Assembly: GCA_963700785.1 (NCBI GenBank)
Contig: CAVOYZ010000008.1
Location: 124,001-188,000, forward strand
Source: CAXMST01 sp963700785
GTDB taxonomy: Bacteria; Actinomycetota; Thermoleophilia; Solirubrobacterales; 70-9
Length of the DNA: 64,000 nucleotides
Reading direction: 5' to 3'
Shown: one piece after another, positions 54,521-63,048 of the stretch
Layout: every line of letters begins with the position of its first letter
How positions within the stretch are numbered: position 1 is the first letter of the stretch
The notes under the pieces: model-generated
The model's input: the letters and a program-made list of their open reading frames with translations, nothing else
The model's database searches: none
Told to the model about the DNA's origin: nothing
Made by a program: the position numbers and the translations under genes

Positions 54521-55654
54521 ATGAAGGGCATCGGAGCGCGGACGATCTTCTGGGGCTCGGCGCTGGCGCTGATCCACACCCATGTCCTCTACCCGCTCAC
54601 CCTCGCCGCGATCGAGCGGATTCGCGGCCGGCGCGACCCGGCCGCACCGGCGGAGGACTGGAGCCCAGCCGTGTCGCTGATCATCGCTGCCCATGACGAG
54701 GAGGAGGTGATCGAGCGCAAGCTCGCCGACGTCGAACAGCTCGACTATCCCCGTGAGCGGTTGCAGGTGATCGTCGCCTCCGACGGCTCCGGAGACCGGA
54801 CCGTCGAGTTGGCCCGGGAGGCCGGCGCGGACCTGGTACTCGACCTCCCGCGGGGTGGCAAGCTCGCGACGCAGAACGAGGCCGTCGCTCGGGCGAGCGG
54901 CGAACTGCTCGCCTTCAGCGACGCCAACGCCTTCTGGGAGCCGGAGGCGCTGAGCGAGCTGATCGCGCCGTTCGCAGCGACCGACGTCGGCTACGTCTGC
55001 GGCCAGGTGCGGTTTCTCGACGCGGGAGGCGACAGCGAGGAGGGCTCCTACTGGCGCTACGAGATGTGGGTTCGCGACCTCGAGTCGGGGCAGGCGGGGG
55101 TGACGGCCGGCAACGGCGGCATCTACGCGGTGCGGCGCAGCGCCTATGGCTTCCTGGCCGCCTCCCGGAGCCACGACCTCAGCTTCCCGTTCCAGCTGGC
55201 CAAGGCCGGCTTCCGCTCGCTCTACGCCCCGTCGGCCCGGGCAGAGGAGAAGCTCGTCCCCGACCTCGGCGGCGAGTTCCGGCGCAAGCGCAGGATGATG
55301 CGCGGGATCTGGGACATCGTGGTCACCGACGGGATGTTCGATCCCCGCGGCTACAGCCCGCTCTACGCGTACGAGATCCTCTCGCACCGGGTCCTCCGCT
55401 ACGCCTCGCCGAAGCTGCACGCGTCGCTGCTGCTCGCCAACCTGCGGCTGATCTCCCGCTCGCCCTTCTACCTGCTGACGTTCTTCGCTCAACTCCTGGT
55501 GCTGCTCAGTCCGCTCCTGCCGGAATCGCCGAGTCGGTTGCTCGGTGTCGCCCGCTACTACTCGCTGGTCACCGCATCGATCGCCCTCGGCACCCTCGAC
55601 CGCTTTCGCGAGGGACCGCCCGCCGCCTGGGAGAAGTCCGAGGGCACGCGATGA
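54521..55654 (+). CDS. membrane-associated family 2 glycosyltransferase
   Basis: 377 residues. A short N-terminal hydrophobic helix (8-28), GT-A domain from about 48 (VSLIIAAHDEEEVIERKLAD, IVASDGSGDRT, LLAFSDANAFWEPEAL, VTAGNGGIYAVRR) with the Q-x-x-R-W-like segment GGEFRRKRRMMRG, and two or three C-terminal helices (325-365). Similar to processive GT2 enzymes (BcsA/NodC-like, TagA-like). The Arg-rich RKRRMMRG replaces the usual QRRRW. ATGA junction with the phosphoglycosyl transferase. Confidence 0.88.
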   Translation: MKGIGARTIFWGSALALIHTHVLYPLTLAAIERIRGRRDPAAPAEDWSPAVSLIIAAHDEEEVIERKLADVEQLDYPRERLQVIVASDGSGDRTVELAREAGADLVLDLPRGGKLATQNEAVARASGELLAFSDANAFWEPEALSELIAPFAATDVGYVCGQVRFLDAGGDSEEGSYWRYEMWVRDLESGQAGVTAGNGGIYAVRRSAYGFLAASRSHDLSFPFQLAKAGFRSLYAPSARAEEKLVPDLGGEFRRKRRMMRGIWDIVVTDGMFDPRGYSPLYAYEILSHRVLRYASPKLHASLLLANLRLISRSPFYLLTFFAQLLVLLSPLLPESPSRLLGVARYYSLVTASIALGTLDRFREGPPAAWEKSEGTR

Positions 55655-56304
55655 CGCTCGACGAGGAGGAGATCGAGCGCGCCTTCGCCGAGCCCCCCGA
55701 CGCGCCGCCGGTTCGCAGCGGCCCGCCCGGGCGCGGGCTGCCGCGGGCGTTCGACCTCGTCACCGCCGCCCTCGTCCTGGCGGTTACGGCCCCGTTCCTG
55801 CTGCTGGCCGGGCTGCTGATCCGGCTCGACTCCCGGGGCCCGGTGATCTACCGGCAGGTCCGGGTGGGAATCGGCGGCCGCGAGTTCATGCTCTACAAGC
55901 TGCGGACGATGCGGCCGGGATCCGACCCGGTCGGCGTCGGCACCTTCGTCGACGCCGAGGATCCGAGGGTCACCGGGGTCGGCCGTGTCCTGCGCCGCTT
56001 CTCGGTCGACGAGGTCCCGAACCTGATCAACGTGCTGCGCGGCGAGATGGCGATCGTCGGGCCGCGGCCGACGATCCCCTCCCAGGTCGAGCTGTTCAGC
56101 CCCCGGCAGCACCGCCGTCACGCCGTTCGCCCGGGGATGACGGGCTGGGCTCAGATCAACGGCCGGATCGGAATCGGGTGGGGCGAGCGGATCGAGCTCG
56201 ACATCTACTACGTCGACCATCGCTCGCCGCTGCTCGACCTGAGGATCATCGCCCGGACGGTCCAACAGGTGATCAGCGGGCACGGCCTCTACACGGGCGG
56301 CTAG
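55651..56304 (+). CDS. PglC-like monotopic phosphoglycosyl transferase
   Basis: Starts lipid-linked glycan assembly by moving a sugar-1-phosphate from UDP-sugar to undecaprenyl phosphate. 217 residues with one re-entrant helix (about 31-58, FDLVTAALVLAVTAPFLLLAGLL). Conserved regions: GPVIYRQVRVGIGGREFMLYKLRTMRPGS, LRRFSVDEVPNLINVLRGEM, VGPRPTIPSQ, VRPGMTGWAQINGR. The catalytic Asp-Glu pair is in SVDEVPNL. The small form without extra N-terminal helices suits UDP-diacetamido sugars made through CapD/PglF-type dehydratases. Confidence 0.92.
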   Translation: MTLDEEEIERAFAEPPDAPPVRSGPPGRGLPRAFDLVTAALVLAVTAPFLLLAGLLIRLDSRGPVIYRQVRVGIGGREFMLYKLRTMRPGSDPVGVGTFVDAEDPRVTGVGRVLRRFSVDEVPNLINVLRGEMAIVGPRPTIPSQVELFSPRQHRRHAVRPGMTGWAQINGRIGIGWGERIELDIYYVDHRSPLLDLRIIARTVQQVISGHGLYTGG

Positions 56305-56313
56305 CGGCGGGGA

Positions 56314-56319
56314 TAGGCT
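56314..56319 (+). promoter_or_regulatory. -10-like element before the GNAT gene
   Basis: TAGGCT with 7 bases to the GTG at 56327, the spacing of a leaderless start. No -35 recognised. Confidence 0.3.
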
Positions 56320-56326
56320 CCGGTCC

Positions 56327-56893
56327 GTGACCGAGCGCGGCTCAGACGTCGAGGTGCGAATCAGGTCGTTCCGGCCCGCCGATGCCGATGCGGTGCACCG
56401 CTGGTTCAACAACCCGGAGGCGACCGCATCGCTGATGGAGGTGCGCGACTCGTTCTCGCGCGATGACGCGGCCGGATGGGTCGAGCGGGCGATTGCCAAC
56501 GATCAGGGCGACGGCGAGGATCGCAAGTGGGCGATCGAGGTCGAGGGACATCAGGAGCCGGTCGGATTCACCGCGCTGTACGGCCTTCGCCGACAGCTTG
56601 CGCCGGAGCTCGGGGCGATGATCGGCGAGCTGGCCCGCGGTCGCGGCGTCGGCCGCGAGGCCGAGCGGTTGACCGTCGCCAAGGCCTTCGAGGAGTTCGG
56701 CGCTCATCGCGTCTACGGGCGGATCCCGGCGTTCAACACCCCGGCGAAGAAGGCGGTCACCTGGCAGGGCTGGAAGCACGAGGGGACGATGCGCGAGCAC
56801 ATCCGGCGCCCGGACGGGACCTTGATCGACTGCGAGGTCTGGGGCGTCACCCGCGCCGAGTGGGAGCGGCGCTGGAGCGGGTCCGGGGCTTGA
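56327..56893 (+). CDS. GNAT-family N-acetyltransferase (RimJ/RimL/PseH-like)
   Basis: 188 residues, one GNAT domain: VRIRSFRPADADAVHRWFNN, acetyl-CoA loop ELGAMIGELARGRGVGREAE (R/Q-x-x-G-x-G/A type), RVYGRIPAFNTPAKKAVTWQGW, and EGTMREHIRRPDGTLIDCEVW. In this setting N-acetylation of an amino-sugar nucleotide (as PseH does) is a reasonable inference, but ribosomal-protein or polyamine acetylation is possible. GTG start; TTGA overlap with the next gene. Confidence 0.82.
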   Translation: MTERGSDVEVRIRSFRPADADAVHRWFNNPEATASLMEVRDSFSRDDAAGWVERAIANDQGDGEDRKWAIEVEGHQEPVGFTALYGLRRQLAPELGAMIGELARGRGVGREAERLTVAKAFEEFGAHRVYGRIPAFNTPAKKAVTWQGWKHEGTMREHIRRPDGTLIDCEVWGVTRAEWERRWSGSGA

Positions 56894-57873
56894 GCGCCGG
56901 GGGCCCGGCACGGGCGGGGCTCGAGCCCGACGGCGGGGCCGGGGCGGCCGGCGAGGAGTTCTTCCGCTGCCCCGAGTTTCTCGAGGCCGAGGCGACGACC
57001 CACACCCTGACGATCGAGCGCGGAGCCTCGCGGGTTGCGATCCCGCTCCTGGTCAGGGAGATCGATGCCGCCCCGGGCGCCATCGATGCGACCTCGCCGT
57101 ACTCGTACCCGGGCGGCGAGGTCTCCGGTGAGCCAATCGCCCCGGGCGAGGTCGACTGGTCCGCCACCGGCCTGGTCAGCATCTTCATCCGCGACCGGAT
57201 CGGCGAGCCGAGGGTGCTCGCGGGCGGCAGCGAGCGGTCGATCGTGCTCGTCTCCGACCCTCGTCTACCGCGCAAGTCACGGATGAGCGATCGGCAGCAG
57301 ATCCGCAAGAACCAGGCCGCCGGCTACGAGGTCTGCCGGCTTGCCGGCCCGGAGGCCACGGACCAGCTGCGGCGCGCCTTCCACGGCGTCTACACCGAGA
57401 CGATGGTCGCCGTCGGGGCCGATCGCCGGTACATGTTCGAGCCCGCCTACTTCGACCTGCTCTTCCGCTCGCCTCGAAGCACGCTGTTCTGGGTCGCCGG
57501 ACCCGACGGCGACGTCGCGGCTGCGGCGATCGCGGTGATCAGCGACGGGTTCATGCACTACTACCTGTCGGGTACCGCCGATTCGCACCGCCGCCGGGCG
57601 CCCTCGAAGAACCTGATCGCGGCGGTGATCGACGATGCCGAGCAGCTCGGCCTGCCGATGAACCTCGGCGGCGGCCTCGCGCCGGGGGACGGCCTCGAGG
57701 AGTTCAAGCGCGGCTTCGCGAACGCGGAGCTGCCGTTCCGCACCCACGAGCTGATCTGCGACCCGTCAGCCTACGCACGGCTGGCGGCCGGCCGCGAGGA
57801 TCGCGGGTTCTTTCCGCTCTACCGCGGGACGGACCCGCCGCCCTCTTCCTCGGGGGGCGGCTCGATCGGCTGA
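56890..57873 (+). CDS. FemAB-like / GNAT-6 acyltransferase
   Basis: 327 residues from TTG 56890. The double-GNAT arrangement typical of Acetyltransf_6/FemAB-type proteins: AIPLLVREIDAAP and TSPYSYPGGEVS in the first half; SDRQQIRKNQAAGYEV, AFHGVYTETMVAVGA, AYFDLLFRS, VAAAAIAVISDGFMHYYLSGT and APSKNLIAAVIDDAEQLGLPMNLGGG in the second. Such proteins modify peptidoglycan or exopolysaccharide. Its last 55 bases overlap the convergent amidase gene. Confidence 0.8.
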   Translation: MSAGGPARAGLEPDGGAGAAGEEFFRCPEFLEAEATTHTLTIERGASRVAIPLLVREIDAAPGAIDATSPYSYPGGEVSGEPIAPGEVDWSATGLVSIFIRDRIGEPRVLAGGSERSIVLVSDPRLPRKSRMSDRQQIRKNQAAGYEVCRLAGPEATDQLRRAFHGVYTETMVAVGADRRYMFEPAYFDLLFRSPRSTLFWVAGPDGDVAAAAIAVISDGFMHYYLSGTADSHRRRAPSKNLIAAVIDDAEQLGLPMNLGGGLAPGDGLEEFKRGFANAELPFRTHELICDPSAYARLAAGREDRGFFPLYRGTDPPPSSSGGGSIG

Positions 57874-59021
57874 TCGGCGAACTTCTCGATCCGTTCCTGG
57901 ATCCGACGCCTGATCCTCGGAATCTGATCGCGCAGGTACGACCCCGCGCAGGCGGTGTAGTTGAGCTCGCTGTGGCTGATCACACGCTTGACGCGCGGAC
58001 GCTTGCCGGACTTGAACCGGCTGGTCGAGCCACCGCTCGAGCGCACCCGGGTGCTGCCGCGCGCCCCGAGGCCGTGCACGTCGAGCTTCCAGGAGAGATA
58101 CCGGACCAGCGCCCGGCGCTCCTGGGGCCCGCTCTCGACTCGCTCGTGGTTGCCGATCGTCGCGACCCCGGTCGTCTGCGTGTTGAAGCCCTCCGCCTGC
58201 GCCCCGACGACGGGCTTGCGCATGCCCCCCGCCCGGCCCTGGTAGACGTTCCCGAAGCGGTCGACGAGGGCGTTGTAGCCGATGTCGTTCCAGCCGTTCG
58301 CGTTCCGGTGGTAGCGGCAGATGCCGAGCACGATCCCGGGCGCCTCTGCCTCGCTGTAGTCGTTGACGCTGACCGTGTGGTGGATCACCGCCGCCTTGAC
58401 CTTGCCGTAGGAGGCCTTGACCCGCGGCCGGCAGCCCCCCTTCTTGCGGTTCGCTCCCCATTCCGAGCGGCGGACGATCTCAGGGCGTGGGGAGGAGGCC
58501 GCGGCGGTGCTGCCGGCGACGCCGATGACGGCGGAGTTGATCGTGTTACGCAGCCCATTGAGGATCGCGTTCACCGGGGTGTCGTCGCCGCTGACGTTGA
58601 CGTAGTGGAGGTCGCCCGTCGGGCGCCCGCCCCGGCTCCGGATCTGCACCTCGTCGCTGCCGCCGGTGTAGAGCGGGTCGCCGTTGCCGATCGTCACCCA
58701 CTCGCTCCAGGCCTCGCCGTCCTCGCGAACCCGGAGCTCGAGCTCGTGCCGCTCGCCGGCGACGCCGACGAAGTCGAACCGCCTCGGCGCCTCGACGACC
58801 GCGCTGCGGAAGCGCACCGGCCCGTCCTCATGCCCGTCGACGCTCGATCGAGCTCGCGTCGCCGCGCGTGGGCCGGCAACCCGCTCGAAGCTCGGCAGCG
58901 ACTGCTCGAAGTCGACGGCCGCGGGGAGATAGCGGTCGGTCGAAAGCGCCGGCGCCGCCACCCACAGGCCGACCGCCCCGACGAGCAGCGCCGGGAGCAA
59001 TCTCAAGCTTTTCCTCAGCAT
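57819..59021 (-). CDS. exported PGRP-type N-acetylmuramoyl-L-alanine amidase
   Basis: 400 residues. Signal peptide at the N-terminus (RKSLRLLPALLVGAVGLWVAAPALS). About 160 residues of beta-rich N-terminal domain (VRFRSAVVEAPRRFDFVGVAG, LRVREDGEAWSEWVTIG) precede the PGRP/Amidase_2 domain beginning near 185: RSEWGANRKKGGCRP, AAVIHHTVSVNDYS (zinc His), ICRYHRNANGWNDIGYNALVDRFGNVYQGRAGG, and VISHSELNYTACAGSYL supplying the second His and Cys. Cleaves the glycan-peptide bond of peptidoglycan outside the cell. Acidic C-terminal tail. Good promoter upstream. Confidence 0.92.
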   Translation of the reverse strand: MLRKSLRLLPALLVGAVGLWVAAPALSTDRYLPAAVDFEQSLPSFERVAGPRAATRARSSVDGHEDGPVRFRSAVVEAPRRFDFVGVAGERHELELRVREDGEAWSEWVTIGNGDPLYTGGSDEVQIRSRGGRPTGDLHYVNVSGDDTPVNAILNGLRNTINSAVIGVAGSTAAASSPRPEIVRRSEWGANRKKGGCRPRVKASYGKVKAAVIHHTVSVNDYSEAEAPGIVLGICRYHRNANGWNDIGYNALVDRFGNVYQGRAGGMRKPVVGAQAEGFNTQTTGVATIGNHERVESGPQERRALVRYLSWKLDVHGLGARGSTRVRSSGGSTSRFKSGKRPRVKRVISHSELNYTACAGSYLRDQIPRIRRRIQERIEKFADQPIEPPPEEEGGGSVPR

Positions 59022-59034
59022 ATGGTGAGCAACG

Positions 59035-59063
59035 GTTTACCACTTGCCTGAAACACGCACAAC
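59035..59063 (-). promoter_or_regulatory. promoter candidate of the amidase gene
   Basis: Minus strand TTGTGC (59063-59058) and TAAACC (59040-59035) with exactly 17 bp between; start site predicted about 7 bases before the ATG at 59021. The 131-bp gap to the next gene is otherwise empty. Confidence 0.4.
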
Positions 59064-59152
59064 TGATCTAAGTACCGGTGCGCCGACCGCGCCACCCGAG
59101 CGCGGTCGCTGCAGGATTGATTTCGTGCAGGCCGCGTGCCCCGGCGGGACCG

Positions 59153-59896
59153 CTAGCTCATTGCGATCGGCTCGGGGCCCTTCGCGCGGTACTGGCTGGT
59201 GAAGGCGCGGATCGCGTCCAGCGTCGCGGCGCCCTCGTAGGAGTCGCAGCCGAGGGTCTGGCGCCAGGCGGTCGCGGCGACCTCGTACGGCATCTCGCCG
59301 TTCGGGAACAGGAGCATCCCGGTGCTGTCCTCGTCGTAGAGGCCGAGCAGCTGCAGCTGGTCGGCCTCCGGCAGGCCGGGCTGATACTGGATCTCGATCC
59401 GCCCATGCTCGAGCGCGTGAATGAAGTTGAGCGGGCTCGGCGGGTCCGCGAAGGCTCCGTCGGCCAGTGGGTCGGGGGAGTGGTCACCGGATGTCGGCGG
59501 GTTCGCCGCGTAGTTCGGCAGCTCGTTGCCCTCGATGTGGGTGCTGCCCTCGTCCTTCTGCTCGGTCAGCAGCTCGCAGTTGGCCGCCTCTGCCGCGGCC
59601 TCGAGGTCGGTCGTATTGCCGTCGGAGGGCGCCTCGGCGCTGTCACGATCGTCGACCGTGACTCCATCGGGGATCACACCGAACGTCTCATTGACGCGGT
59701 CCCCCGACGCGCCACCACCGGAGTCGTCGCCGCCACCGACGATCGCGAAGACGATTCCCGCGACCACGGCGATGCTGATCAGGCCGGCGACTGCGTAGCC
59801 GAGCAGCAGCCGCTTGCGCTCCGCGCGCGTCGAGCTGGCCTCCGCCTCCTCGCGGGCCTGTCGCAGCCGTTCCTTCTCTTCCTTGCGCGATGCCAT
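59153..59896 (-). CDS. DUF3105 single-pass membrane protein
   Basis: 247 residues. Charged coiled N-terminus (about 1-28), transmembrane helix at about 30-52 (LLLGYAVAGLISIAVVAGIVFAIV), Gly/Ser/Asp linker, and DUF3105 domain from about 110: HIEGNELPNYAANPPTSGDHSP, FIHALEHGRIEIQYQPGLP, LLFPNGEMPYEVAATAWRQTLGC. The invariant PPTSG and HALEHG motifs suggest a metal or ligand site on the outer face; the function of the family is unknown. TAGGGT 10 bases before the ATG may be its -10. Confidence 0.88.
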   Translation of the reverse strand: MASRKEEKERLRQAREEAEASSTRAERKRLLLGYAVAGLISIAVVAGIVFAIVGGGDDSGGGASGDRVNETFGVIPDGVTVDDRDSAEAPSDGNTTDLEAAAEAANCELLTEQKDEGSTHIEGNELPNYAANPPTSGDHSPDPLADGAFADPPSPLNFIHALEHGRIEIQYQPGLPEADQLQLLGLYDEDSTGMLLFPNGEMPYEVAATAWRQTLGCDSYEGAATLDAIRAFTSQYRAKGPEPIAMS

Positions 59897-59906
59897 CGGT
59901 CGCGAA

Positions 59907-59912
59907 ACCCTA
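59907..59912 (-). promoter_or_regulatory. -10-like element before the DUF3105 gene
   Basis: TAGGGT on the minus strand, 10 bases before the ATG. No -35 seen. Confidence 0.3.
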
Positions 59913-59939
59913 GCGAAAGGGACTGGCGGCCCCGGCCGC

Positions 59940-60761
59940 TCAGGCCGCGGCGTGAAGCCCCTGGGCGGTGCTGTAGACGCCGTCGAGGAAGTCCGCGAGC
60001 TGGTCGTTGAGCCTGCTTGGATTCAGCCGCCACTCGAGGATCGAGTCCGCGTTCAAAAGCCGGGCGTTGCCCATCTCCTCGACCAGGGCATCGGAGTCGC
60101 TGAACGGGTGGATCGGGTCCGAGCGATGGCCGACCACGAGCGCTTCGGCCTCGATCTTGCGGCGCTCGGAAGCCGGCGGGCAGGTGCGGCCGAGCAGCAG
60201 GCCCTGGAGCACCATCGCCGAGCTCTTCGGGTCACGCCGGATCCAGTCGAGCCCGATGTCGACCAGGTAATGGCTGCGCGGGATCCGTCTCGCGACGGCT
60301 GAGCTGAGCCGCAGCAGCGGAGCGCCGAGCTCGCTCGCGACGAGCACCGGCGTGAACGCGACCGCGACCGCGGTCAGCGCATTGTCGAGGACCGGCATCT
60401 CGATCAGCAGACCCCGAGCCCGCTCCGGGTACGCGACGGCGAACTCGAGCGAGACGTTGGCGCCCAGCGAGGTGCCGCCGACGACCGCCTGCTCGAGCCC
60501 GAGATGATCGAGCAGCGCGGCGACCTGCCCGCCGAACGCGGTCATCGAGTAGGCGTTGAAGTCGTCGGGCTTGTCGCTCTCCCCGTGGCCGAGCAGGTCG
60601 ATGCAGACGACCCGGTTCCCGCGCGCCGCCATCTCCGGCGCCAGGCGCGAGAACATCCGGCCGTTCATCAGCAGGCCGTGGATCAGGACCAGGACGCGGT
60701 CGCCCGCACCGTAGGAGCGGTAGGCGACCCGCCGGCCCAGGTAGTCGAAGCTCTCGTCCAT
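59940..60761 (-). CDS. alpha/beta-hydrolase-fold protein, catalytic His apparently missing
   Basis: 273 residues. Fold markers: VLVLIHGLLMNGRMFSRL (oxyanion HG), IDLLGHGESDKP, nucleophile elbow GGTSLGANVS, and acid Asp in VVGHRSDPIHP. Where the catalytic His normally sits before the last helix, the sequence reads LLNADSILEWRLNPSRLNDQL, with Ser in the expected place. The protein may therefore be a non-hydrolytic relative, or use another residue. Follows metF by 20 bp on the same strand and is probably cotranscribed with it. Confidence 0.8.
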   Translation of the reverse strand: MDESFDYLGRRVAYRSYGAGDRVLVLIHGLLMNGRMFSRLAPEMAARGNRVVCIDLLGHGESDKPDDFNAYSMTAFGGQVAALLDHLGLEQAVVGGTSLGANVSLEFAVAYPERARGLLIEMPVLDNALTAVAVAFTPVLVASELGAPLLRLSSAVARRIPRSHYLVDIGLDWIRRDPKSSAMVLQGLLLGRTCPPASERRKIEAEALVVGHRSDPIHPFSDSDALVEEMGNARLLNADSILEWRLNPSRLNDQLADFLDGVYSTAQGLHAAA

Positions 60762-60781
60762 CGCCCGGCTGAGACTAGTGC

Positions 60782-61690
60782 TCAGGAGGTGGCTACGGTC
60801 CGCTCGGGGGCCCGCTCCCAGGGGCGGGCAGCCTTCAGCGCCCCGAGCACGGCGAGGGTCGAGTCGGCCTTGTTGAGCGTGTAGAAGTGCAGCCCGTCGA
60901 CGCCGCCGGCCAGCAGCTCCTCGCACTGCCGCGAGGCGTAGGCGATTCCGAACGCCCGCTCCGCGGCGGGGTCCCCATCGCACGCCGCCAGTCCCTCGTG
61001 CAGGGAATCGGGGATCCGGGCCTCGCAGACATCGCAGAAGCGGACCAGTCCCGCGTAGCTGCGGACCGGCAGGATCCCGGGGAACACGGGAACCGCGATC
61101 CCGGCCGCGCGGACCTCGGACAGCCAGTCGAAGAAGACGGCATTGTCGAAGAACAGCTGCGTGATCAGGAACTCCGCGCCCGCCTCGACCTTTTCGCCCA
61201 GGTAGGCGATGTCGGCCTGCCGGGATGCGGCCTCGGGGTGCACCTCGGGAAAGCTCGATCCGCCGATGCCCCAGTCGCCGCGGGCGCGGATGAAGGCGGC
61301 CAGCTCGGCTGAGCCGCGCAGGCCACCCTCCGGCGGCTCGAAGCCGGTCGACCCCGCCGGCGGGTCGCCGCGGAGCGCGAGGATGTTCGCGATCCCCGCG
61401 TCCTCGAGCCGCCCGAGGATCGACTCGAGCCCGTCGATCGTCTCGCCGACGCAGCTCAGATGGGCCATCGTCTCGATCCCGATCTCCCGCTGGATCCGGG
61501 CCGAGACCTCGATCGTGCCCTCGCGGGTCGAGCCCGCGGCCCCGTAGGTGACCGAGACGAAGTCCGGCTCGAGGCGCTTGAGCTGAGACACCGCGGCCCA
61601 CAGGTCGTTCGCCGCTTCGTCGGTCTTCGGCGGGAAGAACTCGAACGAGAACGACGGCTGATCCGCATTGAGAACGTCGGGGATTCGCAT
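60782..61690 (-). CDS. metF: 5,10-methylenetetrahydrofolate reductase
   Basis: FAD enzyme making 5-methyl-THF for methionine synthesis. 302 residues. SFEFFPPKTDEAA at the N-terminus with the catalytic Glu17, FVSVTYGAAGSTREGT, AHLSCVG, NILALRGDPP, FLITQLFFDNAVFF and PVFPGILPV. Complete, ending in GVDGLHFYTLNKAD. 35 bp after the flavin oxidase gene on the same strand. No riboswitch-like structure fits in that space. Confidence 0.95.
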   Translation of the reverse strand: MRIPDVLNADQPSFSFEFFPPKTDEAANDLWAAVSQLKRLEPDFVSVTYGAAGSTREGTIEVSARIQREIGIETMAHLSCVGETIDGLESILGRLEDAGIANILALRGDPPAGSTGFEPPEGGLRGSAELAAFIRARGDWGIGGSSFPEVHPEAASRQADIAYLGEKVEAGAEFLITQLFFDNAVFFDWLSEVRAAGIAVPVFPGILPVRSYAGLVRFCDVCEARIPDSLHEGLAACDGDPAAERAFGIAYASRQCEELLAGGVDGLHFYTLNKADSTLAVLGALKAARPWERAPERTVATS

Positions 61691-61725
61691 GCGGGGATCG
61701 TAGACGGACCGCGGCGCGATGCAGC

Positions 61726-63048
61726 TCAGACGGCCCGGCGGTCGGTGCGCCGATCGAGCAGCTCGAGACCCCGGAGCAGGCCTGCGGCGATCAGCCCGCG
61801 GAGCGGCTCAGGGGGCATCGGCAGGCGCCTCGCCCCGGTCAGCTCCGGCACGCCGGCGCCCTCGTCGCAGGCGAGCCGGGAGAGCCAGACGCCGGCGAGG
61901 CTGGCGAGGGCGATCCCGTGCCCGGCGAAGCCGATCGCCCAGCTGATGCGGCGATCGTCGCTGCGTCCGACCCAGGGCAGGAAGTTGAGGTTGAATCCGA
62001 TCGGGCCCGACCAGCAGCGGGCGACCGCCAGATCCCCGATCTCCGGGAAGCGACGGCGGAGCATTGCCTCGATCAGGGCGGAGACCTGGGGGTCGCGGTC
62101 CTCCAGCGGGAGCCCGTGATTGCCGTATCGGAGGTAGCGCGAGCCGGAGACTATCCGTCCATCGGCGGTCAACCTGTGGCTCTCGAGGATCTCATGGGCG
62201 GTGTAGATGCCCTCCCCGCCTTGCCAGCCGATCCGAGCGCGGACCTCGGCCGGCAGCGGCTCGGTGGCGAGCAGCCCGACCTGAACGGCGACCGGGCCCC
62301 GGGCCGGCGTGCCGAGCTGACGTGAATAGGCGTTGGTGGCGATCACGACCCGGCTCGCTCGGAGTTCGCCCCGCGGGGTTCGCAGCAGCATGCCGCCGTC
62401 CGGCTCGGACTCGATCCCGAGCACCGGGGATCGCTCGTAGACGTCGGCCCCAGCCGCCCGCGCCGCCGCGAGCAGCCCGCGCACGTAGCGACCCGGGTCG
62501 AGCACCCCGCCGCGGCGCTCGAGGTAGCCGCAGGTGAAGGCGGCGGGCAGCCCACGGGTCCGCAGCTGTCCGGGCCGTAGCGGCTCGAGGTCGGCCCCCA
62601 GCGCGATCCCGGCCGCCGCGGCGCGCTCAAGGCGGCGCTGCTGGCCGGCATGGATCCCGGCGACGACGTTGCCGACCGGGCTGTAGGAGCAGTCGATCCC
62701 GAGCTCGGCGATCAGCGCCTCGACGTGCTCCACCGCGAGGTCTGCCAGCCGCACCAGGGCACCGCCCCGCTCACGCCCGAATGCCCTGAGCAGGCTCGGC
62801 AGGTCCTTCCCGATCGTTGGCGTCAGGTGCCCGGCGTTGCGCCCGCTCGCACCGAAGCCCGCATATTCGCGCTCCACCACGGCGACCCCGACGCCCCGGC
62901 GCCGGAGCTCGATCGCCGCGCTCAGCCCCGCGTATCCGGCGCCGATCACCGCGACCTCGGCAGCGGCCGGCCGATCCAGGGTCGCGGCCGGCTCCGGCTG
63001 CTCGTCGAGCCAGAGGCTCGGGCCGCTCTCAGCCGCCGTCGCACTCAC
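61726..63048 (-). CDS. FAD-dependent amine/amino-acid oxidoreductase (DAO family)
   Basis: 440 residues. Dinucleotide site VAVIGAGYAGLSAAIELRRRG near 32-52, FGASGRNAGH, a substrate half with AAFTCGYLERRGGVLDPGRY, and a C-terminal SGPIGFNLNFLPWVGRSDDRR with FAGHGIALASLAG. Overall like gamma-glutamylputrescine oxidase (PuuB) and related DAO enzymes; the real substrate is uncertain. GTG start overlaps the stop of the upstream GMC gene, so the two form an operon. Confidence 0.87.
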   Translation of the reverse strand: MSATAAESGPSLWLDEQPEPAATLDRPAAAEVAVIGAGYAGLSAAIELRRRGVGVAVVEREYAGFGASGRNAGHLTPTIGKDLPSLLRAFGRERGGALVRLADLAVEHVEALIAELGIDCSYSPVGNVVAGIHAGQQRRLERAAAAGIALGADLEPLRPGQLRTRGLPAAFTCGYLERRGGVLDPGRYVRGLLAAARAAGADVYERSPVLGIESEPDGGMLLRTPRGELRASRVVIATNAYSRQLGTPARGPVAVQVGLLATEPLPAEVRARIGWQGGEGIYTAHEILESHRLTADGRIVSGSRYLRYGNHGLPLEDRDPQVSALIEAMLRRRFPEIGDLAVARCWSGPIGFNLNFLPWVGRSDDRRISWAIGFAGHGIALASLAGVWLSRLACDEGAGVPELTGARRLPMPPEPLRGLIAAGLLRGLELLDRRTDRRAV

